A model generated the notes under the pieces. That model was given only the letters and a program-made list of their open reading frames with translations, was not told where the DNA came from and ran no database searches. A program made the position numbers and the translations under genes. A DNA stretch of 28,569 nucleotides from Treponema sp. UBA4307 (GTDB lineage: Bacteria; Spirochaetota; Spirochaetia; Treponematales; Treponemataceae), in assembly GCA_002394685.1 (NCBI GenBank), contig DGUP01000061.1:1-28569 (forward strand). Reading direction: 5' to 3'. Of this stretch, positions 1 through 6,647 are shown piece after piece (within the stretch, counting starts at the first letter, position 1; each line of letters starts with the position of its first letter).

Positions 1-23
1 AAACTCGACATTCGGGCTATTTA

Positions 24-857
24 TTATTCTGCAATCCAGGAAGTAATATATTCCCAGTCTTTTGGAATTTGTATTTCCGGTAATTCATTTTTGAAATGAC
101 CTTTCAGATTTTTTTCTTCTGCCCCCATATGAAAGTGACAGATTCCAATTCCCAGGTCAATTTTCTGAATGTCTGTTTCTTCCCCAGATTTTATGGTCTG
201 CTTTTCAAAAAAGTGAAATGAGTTTCCATGGAAAATTACTCTCCAGGGCTGTTTGTTTACTGCAGAAGGGGCCTTTCTGAGCAGTTCCAGAGAATTTTTG
301 TATTCTCCTGCAGCATCAATTGAAAGGGGAGTTGATGAATCATTCATAAAGAAAAGATTGTCCCAAGATAATCTGTTGTCGGCCTTAAGGTTTGCCCTCA
401 TTATTTTTTCAAATAAACGCTTCTTTCCTGAACCATAGCCCACTGGACTTATAATCGGAAAGATTTCATCCTGACTAGTTTTCATGATTTTTGAGAAGGA
501 ACTTTTGTTGAATGTTCCTCCCAGCCAGCAGGTCCCCAGACCAAGACTGGTGGCATAGAGAACGAGTTTTTCAAACTGGTATCCCAGTCCAATAAGGGCC
601 TGTTCTGATTTTTTTACTGCCACTCCAATGTAAAGATGGGCATTTTTAATGATTCCATATGTACCAAGTTTTTCACCCTCAGAAGATGTATTCTTTTTTA
701 TAAACTGAATTCTCACATCAGCTCCAAAGGGGTTTGAAATACAGTCCCAGAAGTCCTGAAGTTTTTTTATTGTTTCTTCATTCACTTCCTGGGAACTGAA
801 AGTTCTCATACTATAACGGGAGTTAATTGTTTCTGTCAGATTAAAGGGCAGCTTCAT
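24..857 (-). CDS. Nitroreductase-family protein (FMN-dependent, TM1586-like)
   Basis: Predicted 277-residue soluble oxidoreductase of the nitroreductase superfamily, which uses FMN and NAD(P)H on nitro, quinone or related substrates. The N-terminal SRYSMRTFSSQEV segment is the usual phosphate-contacting entry motif (R-x-S-x-R-x-F type). The middle region LGLGTCWLGG and the later LLRKAPSAVNKQPWR repeat nitroreductase-type elements, as expected for the fused, pseudo-dimeric TM1586 type; that assignment is from memory. The frame stays open 5 codons further up to a TTG, but ATG at 857 is preferred because GGAGG lies 8 nt before it (the GGAGG is itself inside the upstream extension). It is divergent from the aldo/keto reductase at 1051, so both redox genes share the intergenic region 858-1050. 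The substrate cannot be told from sequence. Confidence 0.8.
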   Translation of the reverse strand: MKLPFNLTETINSRYSMRTFSSQEVNEETIKKLQDFWDCISNPFGADVRIQFIKKNTSSEGEKLGTYGIIKNAHLYIGVAVKKSEQALIGLGYQFEKLVLYATSLGLGTCWLGGTFNKSSFSKIMKTSQDEIFPIISPVGYGSGKKRLFEKIMRANLKADNRLSWDNLFFMNDSSTPLSIDAAGEYKNSLELLRKAPSAVNKQPWRVIFHGNSFHFFEKQTIKSGEETDIQKIDLGIGICHFHMGAEEKNLKGHFKNELPEIQIPKDWEYITSWIAE

Positions 858-900
858 TTTGTATTCCTCCAAAAAAGAGATTATTTGTTATATCTCTGAA

Positions 901-929
901 AGTATAGAAGGGGAGGTGATTTTATTCAA
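901..929 (-). promoter_or_regulatory. Sigma-70-like promoter of the nitroreductase gene
   Basis: Read on the minus strand, TTGAAT (924-929) and TATACT (901-906) are separated by exactly 17 bp. The predicted start near 894 gives a leader of about 37 nt that contains the GGAGG ribosome-binding site. No equally clear promoter is seen for the divergent gene: TATAAT at 1015-1020 is a candidate -10, but it has no good -35. Confidence 0.6.
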
Positions 930-1050
930 TATATACGGTACAATAAAATCGTATAAAATATAATTATTAAATGTTTTATTTCTAAAAATAAACAGATAGT
1001 ATATATTTGAATAATATAATACTTTTACTGAATTCCACAGGAGCAAAAAA

Positions 1051-1980
1051 ATGAAAACAATCAATGTAGTAAACGGACCAAATGACGTTTCAGCTGTAAT
1101 TCTGGGTTGTATGAGAATGCCGTCTCTTTCAGTTGATGAAGCTGCGAGACTTCTTCATACAGCAGATGAACTGGGAATTAATTTCTACGACAATGCCACC
1201 TGCTATGGAAAAGATGGTGAAGCAGAAAAAAGATTCGGTGATGCCTTGAAAAAGTCGGGTCTTAATCGTGAAAAACTTTTTATCCAGAGTAAATGTGGTA
1301 TTCGTTCTGAAAGAAATGAATTTGACTGGACAAAGGAAAATATTCTTACAAGCGTGGATGAAAGTCTTTCAAGAATGAAACTGGATTATCTGGATGCACT
1401 TCTTCTTCATCGGCCAGATTTAATCTTTGAACCGGAAGAAGTGGCAGAAGCATTTAATGTTCTTGAAAAAAGCGGAAAGGTAAAATATTTCGGCGTAAGT
1501 AATCTTGCTCCAATGGAAATTGAACTGTTAAAACGATATGTTAAACAGCCTCTTATTTTTAATCAGCTGCAGTTGTCTCTTGAACAGTCACAACTTATTG
1601 ATCAGGCCCTGTATGTTAATAATTCAACTACGGACCGTTCACTGGATAAAGACAACGGAACATTATCTTACTGCCGCCTTCACGATATAACAATTCAAGC
1701 CTGGTCTCCTCTTCAGCACGGCTTTTTCAAAGGATGTTTCGTTGACAGCCCTGAATTCCCTGAATTAAACAAGGTTCTTGCTGAACTTGGAGAAAAATAT
1801 TCAGTTTCCAAAACTGCAGTAGCAATTGCCTGGATTCTACGTCATCCGGCAAAAATGCAGGCGATTGCAGGAACAATGAATCCTGATCATATAAGGGATA
1901 TTTGTGATGCTTCAAAAGTTGAGTTAACCCATCATGAATGGTACCAGCTTTATCTTGCTGCGGGTAAATTTCTTCCGTGA
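1051..1980 (+). CDS. Aldo/keto reductase
   Basis: 309-residue NAD(P)H-dependent aldo/keto reductase with a (beta/alpha)8 barrel, reducing aldehydes or ketones. The catalytic tetrad of the family is visible: Asp47 and Tyr52 (NFYDNATCYG), Lys81 (FIQSKCG) and His120 (ALLLHRPD). The distal segment GVSNLAPMEIELL and the C-terminal AIAWILRHPAKMQAIAGTMN are the usual cofactor-binding part, as in YdhF-type enzymes. The start is supported by AGGAG about 7 nt before the ATG. It is divergent from a nitroreductase, so a shared role in redox or electrophile handling is plausible but inferred. The substrate is unknown. Confidence 0.88.
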   Translation: MKTINVVNGPNDVSAVILGCMRMPSLSVDEAARLLHTADELGINFYDNATCYGKDGEAEKRFGDALKKSGLNREKLFIQSKCGIRSERNEFDWTKENILTSVDESLSRMKLDYLDALLLHRPDLIFEPEEVAEAFNVLEKSGKVKYFGVSNLAPMEIELLKRYVKQPLIFNQLQLSLEQSQLIDQALYVNNSTTDRSLDKDNGTLSYCRLHDITIQAWSPLQHGFFKGCFVDSPEFPELNKVLAELGEKYSVSKTAVAIAWILRHPAKMQAIAGTMNPDHIRDICDASKVELTHHEWYQLYLAAGKFLP

Positions 1981-2019
1981 AAATAAGGGTGCTGTCTCAA
2001 AAGTCCATTTTTTGTGGCA

Positions 2020-2108
2020 GCAACCCGCCTCCACTCGCTGACGGAGTCATCCTGACTCCTTTTCCTCCCTTTGGTCGGCGCTCGTTCCGTGGTTCGACTC
2101 CCGTAGAA
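2020..2108. repeat. GC-rich intergenic element with hairpins, ending in an inverted tRNA-Glu T-arm copy
   Basis: About 90 bp of clearly higher GC than the surrounding sequence, with no coding potential. It holds the phrase CCTCCACTCGCTGACGGAG, a perfect 7-bp hairpin (2043-2059), and at 2091-2107 a 17-nt exact inverted copy of the T-arm and acceptor part of the neighbouring tRNA-Glu. Similar phrases (CCTCCATTC.., CTCCAGTCGGGCTCAC) recur at 27.2 and 28.28 kb, so it is probably one member of a diverged interspersed repeat family. Confidence 0.45.
2043..2063 (+). terminator. Possible terminator after the aldo/keto reductase
   Basis: GGAGTCA, loop TCC, TGACTCC form a perfect 7-bp stem followed by only four T residues (2060-2063). 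It lies 63 nt after the stop codon. The short T-run makes it weak, and it could instead be part of the GC-rich repeat in which it sits. Confidence 0.4.
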
Positions 2109-2112
2109 TATC

Positions 2113-2156
2113 TTTAAAATAACTAAGGGCTGTATTCAGATAGATGAACACAGCCC
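2113..2156 (-). terminator. Terminator downstream of tRNA-Glu
   Basis: On the minus strand GGGCTGTGTTCA (2156-2145), a 6-nt loop and TGAATACAGCCC (2138-2127) form a 12-bp stem with one G-U pair, followed by a T-rich stretch (TTAGTTATTTT). Position and orientation fit rho-independent termination of the two-tRNA transcript. Confidence 0.75.
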
Positions 2157-2179
2157 CACAAACCAAATGTTTGTATTAG

Positions 2180-2252
2180 TAGCCTCTACGGGAGTCGAAC
2201 CCGTCTTTAAAGAATGAGAATCTTTCGTCCTGAACCGATAGACGAAGAGGCC
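2180..2252 (-). tRNA. tRNA-Glu (anticodon CTC)
   Basis: A full cloverleaf can be folded. The acceptor stem is GGCCTCT with AGAGGCT (terminal G-U), followed by T8 C9 and a D-arm starting GTCTATCGG. The anticodon stem AAAGA/TCTTT holds loop TTCTCAT, giving anticodon CTC, and the T-arm contains GGTTCGACTCCC. The discriminator is A (position 2180) and CCA is not encoded (CTA follows), so CCA must be added after transcription. It lies downstream of tRNA-Gln with a hairpin between them. Confidence 0.93.
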
Positions 2253-2254
2253 AT

Positions 2255-2284
2255 AAAAAAAGGCTAACCACTCTGGTCAGCCTT
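2255..2284 (-). terminator. Terminator-like hairpin between tRNA-Gln and tRNA-Glu
   Basis: Read on the minus strand, AAGGCTGACCA, loop GAG and TGGTTAGCCTT give an 11-bp stem with one G-U pair, followed by a T-run that ends only 2-3 nt before tRNA-Glu. On the plus strand the same position would be an A-C mismatch, so the structure is adapted to minus-strand RNA. It would attenuate read-through from tRNA-Gln into tRNA-Glu, or act as a processing hairpin. Confidence 0.7.
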
Positions 2285-2288
2285 CTAG

Positions 2289-2359
2289 TTCCCCAAGGAG
2301 GATTCGAACCCCCACAATCAGAACCAGAATCTGAGGTGCTACCATTACACAATCGGGGA
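2289..2359 (-). tRNA. tRNA-Gln (anticodon CTG)
   Basis: The acceptor stem TCCCCGA pairs with TTGGGGA (one G-U). The D-arm is GTGT/GCAC around AATGGTA. The anticodon stem TCAGA/TCTGA holds loop TTCTGGT, giving anticodon CTG, and the T-arm contains GGTTCGAATCC. The discriminator is A at 2289 and CCA is not encoded. It is the first gene of the minus-strand tRNA pair, about 10 nt downstream of the predicted transcription start. Confidence 0.93.
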
Positions 2360-2375
2360 ATGCAATGTGAGTATG

Positions 2376-2404
2376 AATATATAGTATTCCTAAAAATGTG
2401 TCAA
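2376..2404 (-). promoter_or_regulatory. Promoter of the tRNA-Gln/tRNA-Glu unit
   Basis: On the minus strand a perfect -35 box TTGACA (2404-2399), a 17-bp spacer and TATATT (2381-2376) lie just upstream of tRNA-Gln. The predicted start is about 10 nt before the mature 5' end. This is one of the few consensus -35 boxes in the window, as expected for a stable-RNA promoter. Confidence 0.8.
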
Positions 2405-2458
2405 TACAAAAATAGCAAATTTCAAAAAAAAATTAAAAAAAATCATTTTTCATCATTC

Positions 2459-2487
2459 TTTACATTTCTATGCTTAACAATTATTAT
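2459..2487 (+). promoter_or_regulatory. Promoter giving a leaderless mRNA for the gene at 2495
   Basis: TTTACA (2459-2464), a 17-bp spacer and TATTAT (2482-2487) are followed by exactly 7 nt and the ATG at 2495. The expected transcription start is therefore at or 1 nt before the start codon. It is arranged back to back with the tRNA promoter at 2376-2404. Confidence 0.6.
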
Positions 2488-2494
2488 AGAGGCT

Positions 2495-4207
2495 ATGGCA
2501 AATGAGAACTTTGATGAACTGGTTTCAGGAATTTCCAGCAATGAAAGAAAGGAACTTCTGGACAGTATTCAGCGCAAGACAGGGGAAATCAATTCATCAA
2601 TATATATAAATCAGGATTTGGCCTCTCAGCAGCCTCAAGAAACCTTACAGGACAAAATGAATCATCTTTCTCTTTTTCAGAAGATTTTTCTGTGGTTCAT
2701 TTCTCTTGTTAAAGGGGCTGATGTTGAAACAGTTTACAATCAATATTTACTTAATAAAACCGGTGCGTTCATAGAAAGTCAGTATCCAGGCCTGCTGGAC
2801 CACAAAAAGGGCCTTCTTCTAAACGAATTTTATGAAAAACTTGAACAATTGAAAAATGCTCTTACTTTTTTTGCACAGTATACCGCTGATTATGAAGATA
2901 ACCGTAGTAAATTTTTTGTTTATCTTGGAACAATTATCATGCCGGAAGTGGCTGATGAAATACAGGAAAAATCAGATCCATTTCAATACTCTTTTTCAAA
3001 AGAATTAAACAATGAAATGAGGGCCTCTCTTCTTGCAAAACTTGAAGAGGTGGAAAATCGCATTCCTCAGGAAAAGCGTAACGAAATGTATATGTGCGTT
3101 AAAAGTGTAGAATGGCTTGTTGCCGCTATAAAGCAGCCTGTTAACAGACTTCTTCTGAAATTTGTTTCCAACGAAAATGGCTCTAAAGAATGTCCAATTA
3201 ATCAGGCTTCAACTGAACTTATTGCTCTTGCCAAGTTTTTTAATGATTCAAACTTTGTACCGGCTGAGGTTATACGTTCTCTTTTTCTTTTCAGTCAGGA
3301 ACAAAATAGAAATGAAAGATGGGAAGAGAGCGTGGATGCAGCAGATGAAGCTTTTAACAAGTACATAACAACTGCCGATGCTCAGTCTTCAATTATCAAG
3401 ATGTTTGCAAAATCTGTTCCTTGTGCCGAAATTGGAAAACTTGCAACCAATGACGCACTTTTCATTCCGACAGTTTTCGGTGGTGGAGAGGACTGGCTGG
3501 TTCAATATAAAGCCGAACAGAAAATCATTTTTGAACGCAAGTGGAATTCCTGGCTGATTGAATATAAAAAGGAAAAGGTTAAGCATAAACTTTCTGAATA
3601 TTTTTCAATCATGACTTTTCCAAAATTTCCTGTTCGTCCATGGTCAATGTATTCGGATGACATTAAATTCGGTTATGAGTATACTCTGGGATTTATCTAT
3701 TCCTTTATGAAAAATTACCTTTGTCCTTATTTACCTACATTAAAGACTTTGTCAATAGAAGGTGATTTTTCAATTAAGGAAAACCGTCTTGAACTGATTG
3801 AAACATACGGCGGCTATGAAAAATTAAACGCAAGTCTGGATAAACTTCTTTCTTCCCTTAATCCTAATGGAGAGTTCGCATTGATATTTGAAAATATTAA
3901 TGCAAAAAATTGTGACAACAGAACCCGAATTGAATCCGTTAAGGAAGTTCTCATTGAACTTGAAAAAATGACCCAGGAAATCATTGCTAATTTCGGTAAG
4001 GTAGCCCGCAGCATGACAAATCTTTTGTCTACTGCTCTGGGAGAAAGGGCTTCTCAATTTTACGGACCTGTTACTAACCTGAATAAGATTGCAGGAATGG
4101 GAAACAAGGAATTCCGGGAAAATCTTTACAGTGTTAAGAGCAATATTGAACATTCTTTCATGATGCTTTCTGAGATGGAAGCTCTGGATATTGATAATAA
4201 AAAATAA
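2495..4207 (+). CDS. Conserved spirochaete-type protein of unknown function
   Basis: 570 residues if started at MANENFDEL. It has no signal peptide, no Cys cluster and no catalytic motif I recognise. The one hydrophobic patch (LFQKIFLWFISLV, near residue 55) could be a short membrane-contacting helix. The rest is mostly predicted helical, with charged stretches. It resembles the Treponema protein family listed in Pfam as DUF5312 (name from memory, not searched). The frame stays open upstream into tRNA-Gln, but that part cannot be coding. ATG at 2495 fits the promoter and the change in composition. An AGAGG lies only 2 nt before the ATG, too close for a normal ribosome-binding site. It is followed 17 nt later by pgeF, probably as one transcript. 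Confidence 0.75.
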   Translation: MANENFDELVSGISSNERKELLDSIQRKTGEINSSIYINQDLASQQPQETLQDKMNHLSLFQKIFLWFISLVKGADVETVYNQYLLNKTGAFIESQYPGLLDHKKGLLLNEFYEKLEQLKNALTFFAQYTADYEDNRSKFFVYLGTIIMPEVADEIQEKSDPFQYSFSKELNNEMRASLLAKLEEVENRIPQEKRNEMYMCVKSVEWLVAAIKQPVNRLLLKFVSNENGSKECPINQASTELIALAKFFNDSNFVPAEVIRSLFLFSQEQNRNERWEESVDAADEAFNKYITTADAQSSIIKMFAKSVPCAEIGKLATNDALFIPTVFGGGEDWLVQYKAEQKIIFERKWNSWLIEYKKEKVKHKLSEYFSIMTFPKFPVRPWSMYSDDIKFGYEYTLGFIYSFMKNYLCPYLPTLKTLSIEGDFSIKENRLELIETYGGYEKLNASLDKLLSSLNPNGEFALIFENINAKNCDNRTRIESVKEVLIELEKMTQEIIANFGKVARSMTNLLSTALGERASQFYGPVTNLNKIAGMGNKEFRENLYSVKSNIEHSFMMLSEMEALDIDNKK

Positions 4208-4224
4208 TCTTTTGCAGGAAAAAA

Positions 4225-5046
4225 ATGGCAGAGAAAACTTATATTACAGGTAATTTTTTTAATCAGGCTCTTGAACTGAGAGATGGCCCTAAATGGGGGA
4301 TGAGTTTAAAAGCTGCAGGTTCCATGCGCTTCAGATGGAGCGAAGTAAATCCTAACAGAAATAGTTTTCTTAATGTAATGCGGGGCGGTCATCAGCTTTG
4401 TCAGGTGGAACTTATTCATTCAAGAATTGTAATGGCGGTTGATTCTCCAGCAGAACTGGAAGGTGTCAGGGCTGATGGAATCATCACAAGAAACAAAAAT
4501 CTTTTTCCAGTTATCACTGTAGCAGACTGTATGCCGATTTTTCTTTTTGAACCGGAATCTCAGGTATTTGGAGTTTTACATTCAGGATGGAAGGGAACTG
4601 GAATTGTAAAAGATGCCCTTCTTCTGGCAAAAGAAAAATATGGTTCAGATCCAGGAAAATTTTCAATTGTGATGGGACCTCATATTCATCAGTGTTGTTA
4701 CAGTGTTGATGAAGAAAGAGCAAAATATTTCATTGAAAATTTTACTCCTGACTGTGTTCATAAGGGAAGGGGAAATCAGCTTAGATTCAGAAATAAGGAA
4801 CAGGCGCTTAACGGCATGGACACCCTGGCTTCAAAAAAAATAAATGATGAAGAATGCATGTCTCTGGGGTATTCATTGTCTCTTGCAAAAGCAAACCTTG
4901 CAGTTCTGGCAGAAATGGGAGTTCCTGAAAACAATATTGCAGTCAGCAATGACTGTACCTGCTGTAATCCGATTTTTGGTTCTTTCAGAAGACAGAATCC
5001 TGTTGAGGGGACATTTACTGTTCAGGCGGCCTGGGTCAACTGGTAA
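4225..5046 (+). CDS. pgeF: Peptidoglycan editing factor / YfiH-family multicopper-type hydrolase
   Basis: 273 residues of the YfiH/PgeF (DUF152) family. In E. coli this protein removes wrongly incorporated amino acids from peptidoglycan precursors; older annotations call it a polyphenol oxidase or laccase. The metal-site residues of the family are present: His65 (VELIHS), Cys102 (TVADCMPIFL) and His119 (GVLHSGWKGT). They are followed by GPHIHQCCYSV and the C-terminal CTCCNPIFGSFRR, giving the usual length and order. CAGGA lies 6 nt before the ATG. It sits 17 nt after the conserved protein at 2495, so the two are probably cotranscribed. The cell-envelope role is inferred from the family. Confidence 0.9.
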   Translation: MAEKTYITGNFFNQALELRDGPKWGMSLKAAGSMRFRWSEVNPNRNSFLNVMRGGHQLCQVELIHSRIVMAVDSPAELEGVRADGIITRNKNLFPVITVADCMPIFLFEPESQVFGVLHSGWKGTGIVKDALLLAKEKYGSDPGKFSIVMGPHIHQCCYSVDEERAKYFIENFTPDCVHKGRGNQLRFRNKEQALNGMDTLASKKINDEECMSLGYSLSLAKANLAVLAEMGVPENNIAVSNDCTCCNPIFGSFRRQNPVEGTFTVQAAWVNW

Positions 5047-5103
5047 ATAAATGCATATTTTTAACTTTTTTCATAGAAAATATCAGTAAAAACCTGTAAA
5101 TAG

Positions 5104-5132
5104 TTGCATATTTATTTACAAAAATGTATACT
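5104..5132 (+). promoter_or_regulatory. argG promoter with repeated TGCATA motifs
   Basis: TTGCAT (5104-5109), a 17-bp spacer and TATACT (5127-5132) predict a start near 5139 and a 29-nt leader with a GTAGAGG ribosome-binding site. The motif TGCATA followed by an A/T-rich stretch occurs three times around it (5053, 5105 and 5137), two copies reading TGCATA..ATTTACA and TGCATAAAATTACA. GTAAATAAAT at 5044-5053 is the exact inverse of ATTTATTTAC at 5110-5119. These could be operator sites, for example for an arginine repressor, but they do not match a known ARG box well. Confidence 0.55.
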
Positions 5133-5167
5133 TAGTGCATAAAATTACATTTTTGTAGAGGCTTAAT

Positions 5168-6529
5168 ATGGCAGAATCAAAAACATCAAAGACTGTAAAA
5201 GCTGTAGCATCTGCTGTTGCGCAGAAAGCAAAGGCTACTGTTGCAAAAGCAGTAAAGTCAGGTTCAAAGAAAGATAAAGTTATTCTTGCTTACTCAGGTG
5301 GACTTGATACAACTGTTATTATTCCATGGCTGAAGGAAAACTACGATTATGATGTTATCGCAGTTTGTATCGATGTGGGTCAAAATGATGACTGGAAAAC
5401 AATTAAGGCCCGCGCCCTTAAGACAGGTGCTTCTGCCTGCTATGTTGTTGATGCCCGTGAAGAATACTGTAAGGAATATGTATGGCCTGCAGTAAAAGCT
5501 GGTTGTGTATATGAAGATGAATATCTTCTTGGTACATCTACTGCTCGCCCTCTCATTGGAAAAATTCTTGTTGAATATGCACGTCAGGAAAAGGCTGTTG
5601 CTATTTGTCATGGCGCTACAGGTAAGGGAAATGATCAGGTTCGTTTCGAACTTGCAATGAAAGCTTTTGCGCCGGATTTAAAAGTAATTGCAGCTTGGCG
5701 TGATCCAAAATGGACTCTTGACAGTCGTGAAGCTGAAGTAAAGTATCTTGAAGACCGCAATATTCCTGTTCCTGTAAAGAAGGAAAATTCATATTCATGT
5801 GATGAAAACATCTGGCACATCAGTCATGAAGGTCTTGAACTGGAAGAAACTCAGAATGAACCTAAGTGGGAAAATATGCTTAAGGAAACAAAACTTCCTG
5901 AAGCTGCATCTGAAAAAGGCGAATATGTTACAATTGATTTTGTAGCAGGTGAAGCTGTTGCCGTTAACGGAAAAAAGATGTCTCCTCTGGAAATCATGCA
6001 GACTTTGAACAAGATTGCAGGACGTAACGGGGTAGGTATTGTTGACCTGGTTGAAAACCGCGTTGTTGGTATGAAAAGCCGTGGTGTATATGAAACTCCT
6101 GGTGGAACAGTTCTTCTTTATGCTCACGAACAGCTGGATCATCTTTGTCTTGATCGTGATACATATCATTTTAAGCAGCACCTTGCACTTAGAATGAGTG
6201 AACTTATTTACGACGGTAAGTGGTTTACCCAGCTCATGGAAGGTCTTATGGCTTTCATGGACAATGTTGAACAGACTGTAACAGGTTCTGTAAAACTTAA
6301 GCTTTACAAGGGATCTATGCGTGGTGCTGGTTCAAGTTCACCATATAGTCTCTATAATGAAAGTATTGCTTCCTTTGCAACAGGTGATCTTTATGATCAT
6401 AAGGATGCTGATGGATTCATTACACTCTTTGGACTTCCACTTAAAGTTCGTGCAATGATGGAACAGGCAGCAGGAAAGGGTCAGGCAGTTCCTTCAAGTA
6501 AAAAACTTAAGAAACGTCCTACTGAGTAA
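5168..6529 (+). CDS. argG: Argininosuccinate synthase with Lys/Ala-rich N-terminal tail
   Basis: Catalyses ATP-dependent condensation of citrulline and aspartate to argininosuccinate, the penultimate step of arginine synthesis. The ATP-pyrophosphatase P-loop SGGLDT is at residues 43-48. Later family segments include CHGATGKGNDQVRFE, the substrate region SYSCDENIWHISHEG, and GSMRGAGSSSPYSLY. The family usually starts 5-10 residues before the P-loop. Here about 36 extra residues precede it, made almost only of Ala, Lys, Val, Ser and Thr, like a histone-H1 tail. No ATG, GTG or TTG lies between the tail and the P-loop, so the tail must be translated. The C-terminus (SSKKLKKRPTE) is also basic. 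No argH or other arg gene is in the window. A strong terminator follows. Confidence 0.96.
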   Translation: MAESKTSKTVKAVASAVAQKAKATVAKAVKSGSKKDKVILAYSGGLDTTVIIPWLKENYDYDVIAVCIDVGQNDDWKTIKARALKTGASACYVVDAREEYCKEYVWPAVKAGCVYEDEYLLGTSTARPLIGKILVEYARQEKAVAICHGATGKGNDQVRFELAMKAFAPDLKVIAAWRDPKWTLDSREAEVKYLEDRNIPVPVKKENSYSCDENIWHISHEGLELEETQNEPKWENMLKETKLPEAASEKGEYVTIDFVAGEAVAVNGKKMSPLEIMQTLNKIAGRNGVGIVDLVENRVVGMKSRGVYETPGGTVLLYAHEQLDHLCLDRDTYHFKQHLALRMSELIYDGKWFTQLMEGLMAFMDNVEQTVTGSVKLKLYKGSMRGAGSSSPYSLYNESIASFATGDLYDHKDADGFITLFGLPLKVRAMMEQAAGKGQAVPSSKKLKKRPTE

Positions 6530-6573
6530 TTTATAAAGTAATTTAATCAAGTTGACATAAGTCGGAGAGTTTG

Positions 6574-6605
6574 GCAGTCTGATGTATATCAGGCTGCTTT
6601 TTTTT
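6574..6605 (+). terminator. argG terminator
   Basis: GCAGTCTGAT, loop GTAT, ATCAGGCTGC make a 10-bp stem (one G-U pair) directly followed by eight T residues. A strong rho-independent terminator between argG and malQ. Confidence 0.92.
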
Positions 6606-6647
6606 CAGACTGAGGATTAATACAAATCTTATTAACTGGAGAAAATA

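Noticed and set aside
2336..2494. Upstream in-frame extension of the protein at 2495 (53 codons)
   Set aside because: It begins inside tRNA-Gln and crosses both promoters; composition changes at MANENF and the promoter places the transcript start at 2495.
3824..4153. 109-codon minus-strand frame and similar antisense frames within argG and lon
   Set aside because: Shadows of well-supported genes in other frames, with no start signals or recognisable domains.
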